DNA from: an uncultured Haloferula sp.
GTDB lineage: Bacteria > Verrucomicrobiota > Verrucomicrobiae > Verrucomicrobiales > Akkermansiaceae
DNA: 11,845 nucleotides
Direction: 5' to 3'
NCBI GenBank assembly: GCA_946481625.1
Contig: CAMLOZ010000040.1
Coordinates: forward strand, 1-11,845
In this document: positions 10,301 through 11,845 of the stretch, piece after piece
Position numbering within the stretch: position 1 is the first letter of the stretch
Layout: the number at the start of each line of letters is the position of its first letter
Program-made: the position numbers and the translations under genes
The notes under the pieces: model-generated
Told to the model about the DNA's origin: nothing
Seen by the model: only the letters and a program-made list of their open reading frames with translations
Databases searched by the model: none

Positions 10301-11464
10301 AAGACCGGTGCCGGCACGCTCCGCCTCGCGGACAGCATCAACCACGGCTATGTCGGGACACTGAATGTCGCGGCGGGCACGCTGGAGGCGACCGGTTCGC
10401 TCACCGGCCCGCTTATCCTGGGTTCGGGCACGACCTTCCGCCCGGGCAGCTCCGCGGGAACATTCACCGCCGGTGCCACCACCCTCGCGGGCACCTATCA
10501 ATGCGAAATCGATGGCGCGATTTCGGACAAGCTCGTGGTGAACGGCGACCTCACCTTGCAGGCTGGATCACAGATCGCCTTCACGGTCCTCGGCGGCGGT
10601 GCCACGGCCCCGTTCTATGAAGTCTGCAAGTGCTCGGGCAATCTGGTCGGTGCGTTGCCCGGTGTGATCGGTATGCCCGCGGGCTACACCCTGACCTCGA
10701 TCTCGAATTCCTCGATCCTGCTCGTGAAGAATGGTGTCGCCTTCTCGACCTCCATTTCCGGTCTCGCGACCACGCCCGGCGGCACCGAGGATTTCAGCGG
10801 CGGCGGCGGCGGTTTCTCGATCGGCACGGCGGTCTCCCCGGAAACCGACTGGACCTACACGACCGGCTCGTGGCGGAGCAACGGCCAAGCCAACGGCTTC
10901 GGTGCCGACAACACCTCCAATCTCGCCAGCCCGGTTTACATCGTCACCGAGCCGGGCCCGGTGACGCTGACCTTCTCCCACCGCCATAGCTTCGAGCAGG
11001 GATTCTACGACGGCGGGGCGGTGGATGTGAGCGTGAATGGCGGCACCTTCGCCCGTGTCCCGCTCGGCTCCTTCAGCCAGAACGGATACAACGGCACGGT
11101 ATTGGCGGACTCCGGAACGACCCTGGAAGGGCAGCAGGCCTTCGTGGAAAACTCCGCGGGTCATCCGTCCTTCATCACCAGCGTCTGCTCCTTGGGCAGT
11201 CTCAGCGCGGGAGACCGCGTGCAACTCCGCTTCGTCTCCTCCTCCGACAACAACACCTCGGGCAACCTGACGCCCCAAGGTTGGGAGATCGACTCGGTCA
11301 CCGTTTCAGGATCGCGCGCGAACCTGATGACCTTGGCTTGGCCCGTCGGCAAAATGGAGTATTCGGATAACCTGCAGCCCCCGTGGACCGAAGTCAACGG
11401 CACCAGCCCGCTGGTGATCGACGGCTATGCGATTCCGCGGCGCTTCTTCCGGATCAAACCCTGA
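7319..11464 (+). CDS. Large secreted LamG / Ig-like / autotransporter-type beta-repeat protein
   Basis: A 1381-residue exported protein, probably a surface or matrix adhesin or carbohydrate-binding protein; no catalytic motif was recognised. A signal peptide occupies residues 1-33 (basic start, hydrophobic MLLATLATPLLFSAA, cleavage after ARA). Two LamG/concanavalin-like domains follow: one about 34-276 (FSVEVWLNPG, WHHVVATWDD, IYVDGVLKA, KLDEPAYYN) and one about 285-515 (SPVGYWRLNE, FTVMGWIKRG, RLFVNGTQVG, GEIDEVAIFA). An Ig-like domain spans about 524-607 (FTYQWKLNGTDIPGAT). Residues about 612-1140 look like a beta-helix with autotransporter-associated repeats (SKSGTGTVEIG, LKTGAGTLRLADSINHGYVG, NVAAGTLEATG). 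A glycine run (SGGGGGF) leads into a jelly-roll-like domain (about 1154-1331), and a short module ends in PRRFFRIKP. There is no barrel, PEP-CTERM tail or C-terminal helix. ATG 7319 lacks a clear ribosome site; ATG 7367 would leave an almost bare hydrophobic segment. It stands alone, with its own AT-rich leader and terminator. Confidence 0.9.
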   Translation: MRPRTPASSRHRSIPGMLLATLATPLLFSAARADYQSEILSENPLAYYRFSDGVTTDDVPPPAVNIGSLGASGNGPFSTTVVNDVAGALIGSADTALQASGAAVSVPFNAALNNQGSFSVEVWLNPGSIPDAGGLLCPISSWLQDGGGNREGWLIYHGDASTGFNFRTYNRNGLAVAASISSGAGVTAGQWHHVVATWDDTAAIAKIYVDGVLKATSPTIAPGGGNSRPYDANTTNPFTMGARSDGGFGWTGKLDEPAYYNTVLTDAQILAHYNNGISPAPSPGYNTLVLGNSPVGYWRLNEDVFIPRTPPTADNLGTLGNGADGGYMAGAKNSSSGPSPASGFGGFGANNSCLTLPDANGFVTANQPLLNGRTAFTVMGWIKRGTNHTTRGGYFGQNDLLEFGDAGNDVNVEAWVNAAGGNIVQPHGMVDDQWTFICLTGDGTSNRLFVNGTQVGELNLGVADYGSSAFNFNIGGGGIFGTAGDYFRGEIDEVAIFAHAVTPGRVQQLYAAALSNAGPGLVEAFPTVTPPGAIVEGSSYTLAIDATGSPPFTYQWKLNGTDIPGATATTYTVTSAEANTPPSAPFSYSVVVSNGLGTVSSEATDVYVTPTLKWTGTDPTNPGDWDIGVSQNWKTFTGGTASLYADEYAVIFDDTATLKTVEVTQDVTPAAVTFDNDTDFTITGADWLIGGLEDSVFSKSGTGTVEIGNYGLSVDSVVVNEGVLRVGNGTSGTLSPITAVNIAGGQLQINQAPGTLYESPTAMGVGTSLSVTGSGDLEITGAITGAQVNEVFSRTGTVVVRTANSAGKTVAINAGTVVFDGSQVSNRLAYNAAVTVNAGATMEVRGVNAIPGGPVNSVDVTLNSATLGIVSGESPGTGPNGESHAHLRHLTLNGSQITLSYSGGGGAYNAESFQLNGNITVGGSAASTIGNGVGATPGNSGLALLATNPSPVAPAVHTFNVADVVAGIAPDLIIATELENTDAAAPESVASSILKTGAGTLRLADSINHGYVGTLNVAAGTLEATGSLTGPLILGSGTTFRPGSSAGTFTAGATTLAGTYQCEIDGAISDKLVVNGDLTLQAGSQIAFTVLGGGATAPFYEVCKCSGNLVGALPGVIGMPAGYTLTSISNSSILLVKNGVAFSTSISGLATTPGGTEDFSGGGGGFSIGTAVSPETDWTYTTGSWRSNGQANGFGADNTSNLASPVYIVTEPGPVTLTFSHRHSFEQGFYDGGAVDVSVNGGTFARVPLGSFSQNGYNGTVLADSGTTLEGQQAFVENSAGHPSFITSVCSLGSLSAGDRVQLRFVSSSDNNTSGNLTPQGWEIDSVTVSGSRANLMTLAWPVGKMEYSDNLQPPWTEVNGTSPLVIDGYAIPRRFFRIKP

Positions 11465-11487
11465 TGGCCCTTGAATGAAAGGACCGA

Positions 11488-11516
11488 CGGACGGGTGGCG
11501 ACACCCGTCCGTTTTT
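11488..11516 (+). terminator. Strong intrinsic terminator of the large secreted-protein gene
   Basis: A perfect 10-base-pair stem, CGGACGGGTG (11488-11497) with CACCCGTCCG (11502-11511), closes a GCGA loop of GNRA type and runs directly into TTTTT (11512-11516). It begins 23 bases after the TGA stop. On the minus strand the stem is not followed by a U-run, so it serves mainly the plus-strand gene, although it also lies just past the end of the convergent minus-strand gene. Confidence 0.93.
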
Positions 11517-11534
11517 CTTGTCGGGGGAGGGGCC

Positions 11535-11845
11535 CTATTTCTTGATCTCCTGACCTTGGCCCACGCCTTTCACTTCCAGCGGGGAAGCCGTCGGTCCCGG
11601 CTTGTGCGGGCCGTAGATCTCGATCACCGTCGCGGGTTGCGCGGCCGCTGCGTCGTTGCGGATCGCTTGAAAAAGGAGGTTGTAGTTGTGGCGCACCGCC
11701 GCCGGGAAGTTCACCCGGCCCGGCTCCACCACCTTCTCGCGCAGCAGCTTCGAGGAAAGGTCCGCCGTGAGATCGGCCCCCACCTTGACCGCTCCGCCAA
11801 CGACCGGCGTGCCGCTGGCCACCGTGCCGCCGGTGCGGATCACCT
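11535..11845 (-). CDS. Unidentified protein, C-terminal part only
   Basis: A minus-strand reading frame is open to the window edge and ends at TAG (11535-11537). About 102 residues are visible. I do not recognise the family. It starts with a glycine- and valine-rich stretch (GGTVASGTPVVGGAVKVGADL), followed by a likely helical, mixed-charge segment (SSKLLREKVVEPGRV, then VRHNYNLLFQAIRNDAAAA), a short VIEIYGPHKPGP strand-turn, and a polar, lysine-ending tail. A GTG at 11843 is in frame, but the gene most likely starts beyond the window. It is convergent with the large secreted-protein gene, with 70 bases between stop codons. High GC at third positions and no competing plus-strand gene support it as coding. 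No function is proposed. Confidence 0.6.
   Translation of the reverse strand, partial: VIRTGGTVASGTPVVGGAVKVGADLTADLSSKLLREKVVEPGRVNFPAAVRHNYNLLFQAIRNDAAAAQPATVIEIYGPHKPGPTASPLEVKGVGQGQEIKK

Noticed and set aside
8858..10501. Long open frame on the minus strand (547 codons) inside the large secreted-protein gene
   Set aside because: Its product is low-complexity (Gly, Arg, Asp, Ala rich) with no recognisable domain, while the plus-strand frame has a signal peptide and clear LamG, Ig-like and beta-repeat motifs. It is a typical antisense shadow in high-GC DNA.

Overview
The window reads as a chromosomal segment of a high-GC, Gram-negative-type bacterium, most likely a member of the Verrucomicrobiota (Luteolibacter/Haloferula-like). 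This placement is inference. It rests on the LamG plus autotransporter-type beta-strand-repeat architecture of the large secreted protein, on its C-terminal ending (RRFFRIK), which I recall from many Verrucomicrobial extracellular proteins, and on an intergenic repeat built from AAGTTCC/AAATTCC-like heptamers. No rRNA, tRNA, CRISPR array, transposase or phage gene was found.

Layout. (1) 1-3258: carB, the large subunit of carbamoyl-phosphate synthetase, complete except for about 17 N-terminal residues that lie outside the window. (2) 3349-4746: a membrane-anchored DUF58 protein. (3) 4747-4907: a 161-base gap almost filled by a long imperfect inverted repeat with a 7-base period. (4) 4908-7076: a TgpA-like multi-pass membrane protein with a periplasmic transglutaminase domain and an intact Cys-His-Asp triad. 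(5) 7077-7318: an AT-rich intergenic region with several short inverted and direct repeats, probably terminator plus promoter/leader. (6) 7319-11464: a 1381-residue secreted protein (signal peptide, two LamG domains, an Ig-like domain, beta-helix repeats, a jelly-roll-like domain and a short C-terminal module). (7) 11488-11516: a strong intrinsic terminator. (8) 11535-11845: the 3' end of an unidentified gene on the minus strand, convergent with the large gene.

How the genes relate. carB is housekeeping (arginine and pyrimidine precursors) and has no evident functional tie to what follows. The DUF58 and transglutaminase genes are two thirds of the widespread MoxR ATPase / DUF58 / transglutaminase envelope module; no MoxR gene is visible here. 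The large gene has its own AT-rich upstream region and its own terminator, so it is probably a single-gene transcription unit for a cell-surface or secreted adhesin-like protein. I see no clear new multi-gene system. The most unusual items are the heptameric inverted repeat between the DUF58 and transglutaminase genes, the AT-rich leader, and the large protein's lack of any recognisable beta-barrel or PEP-CTERM anchor.
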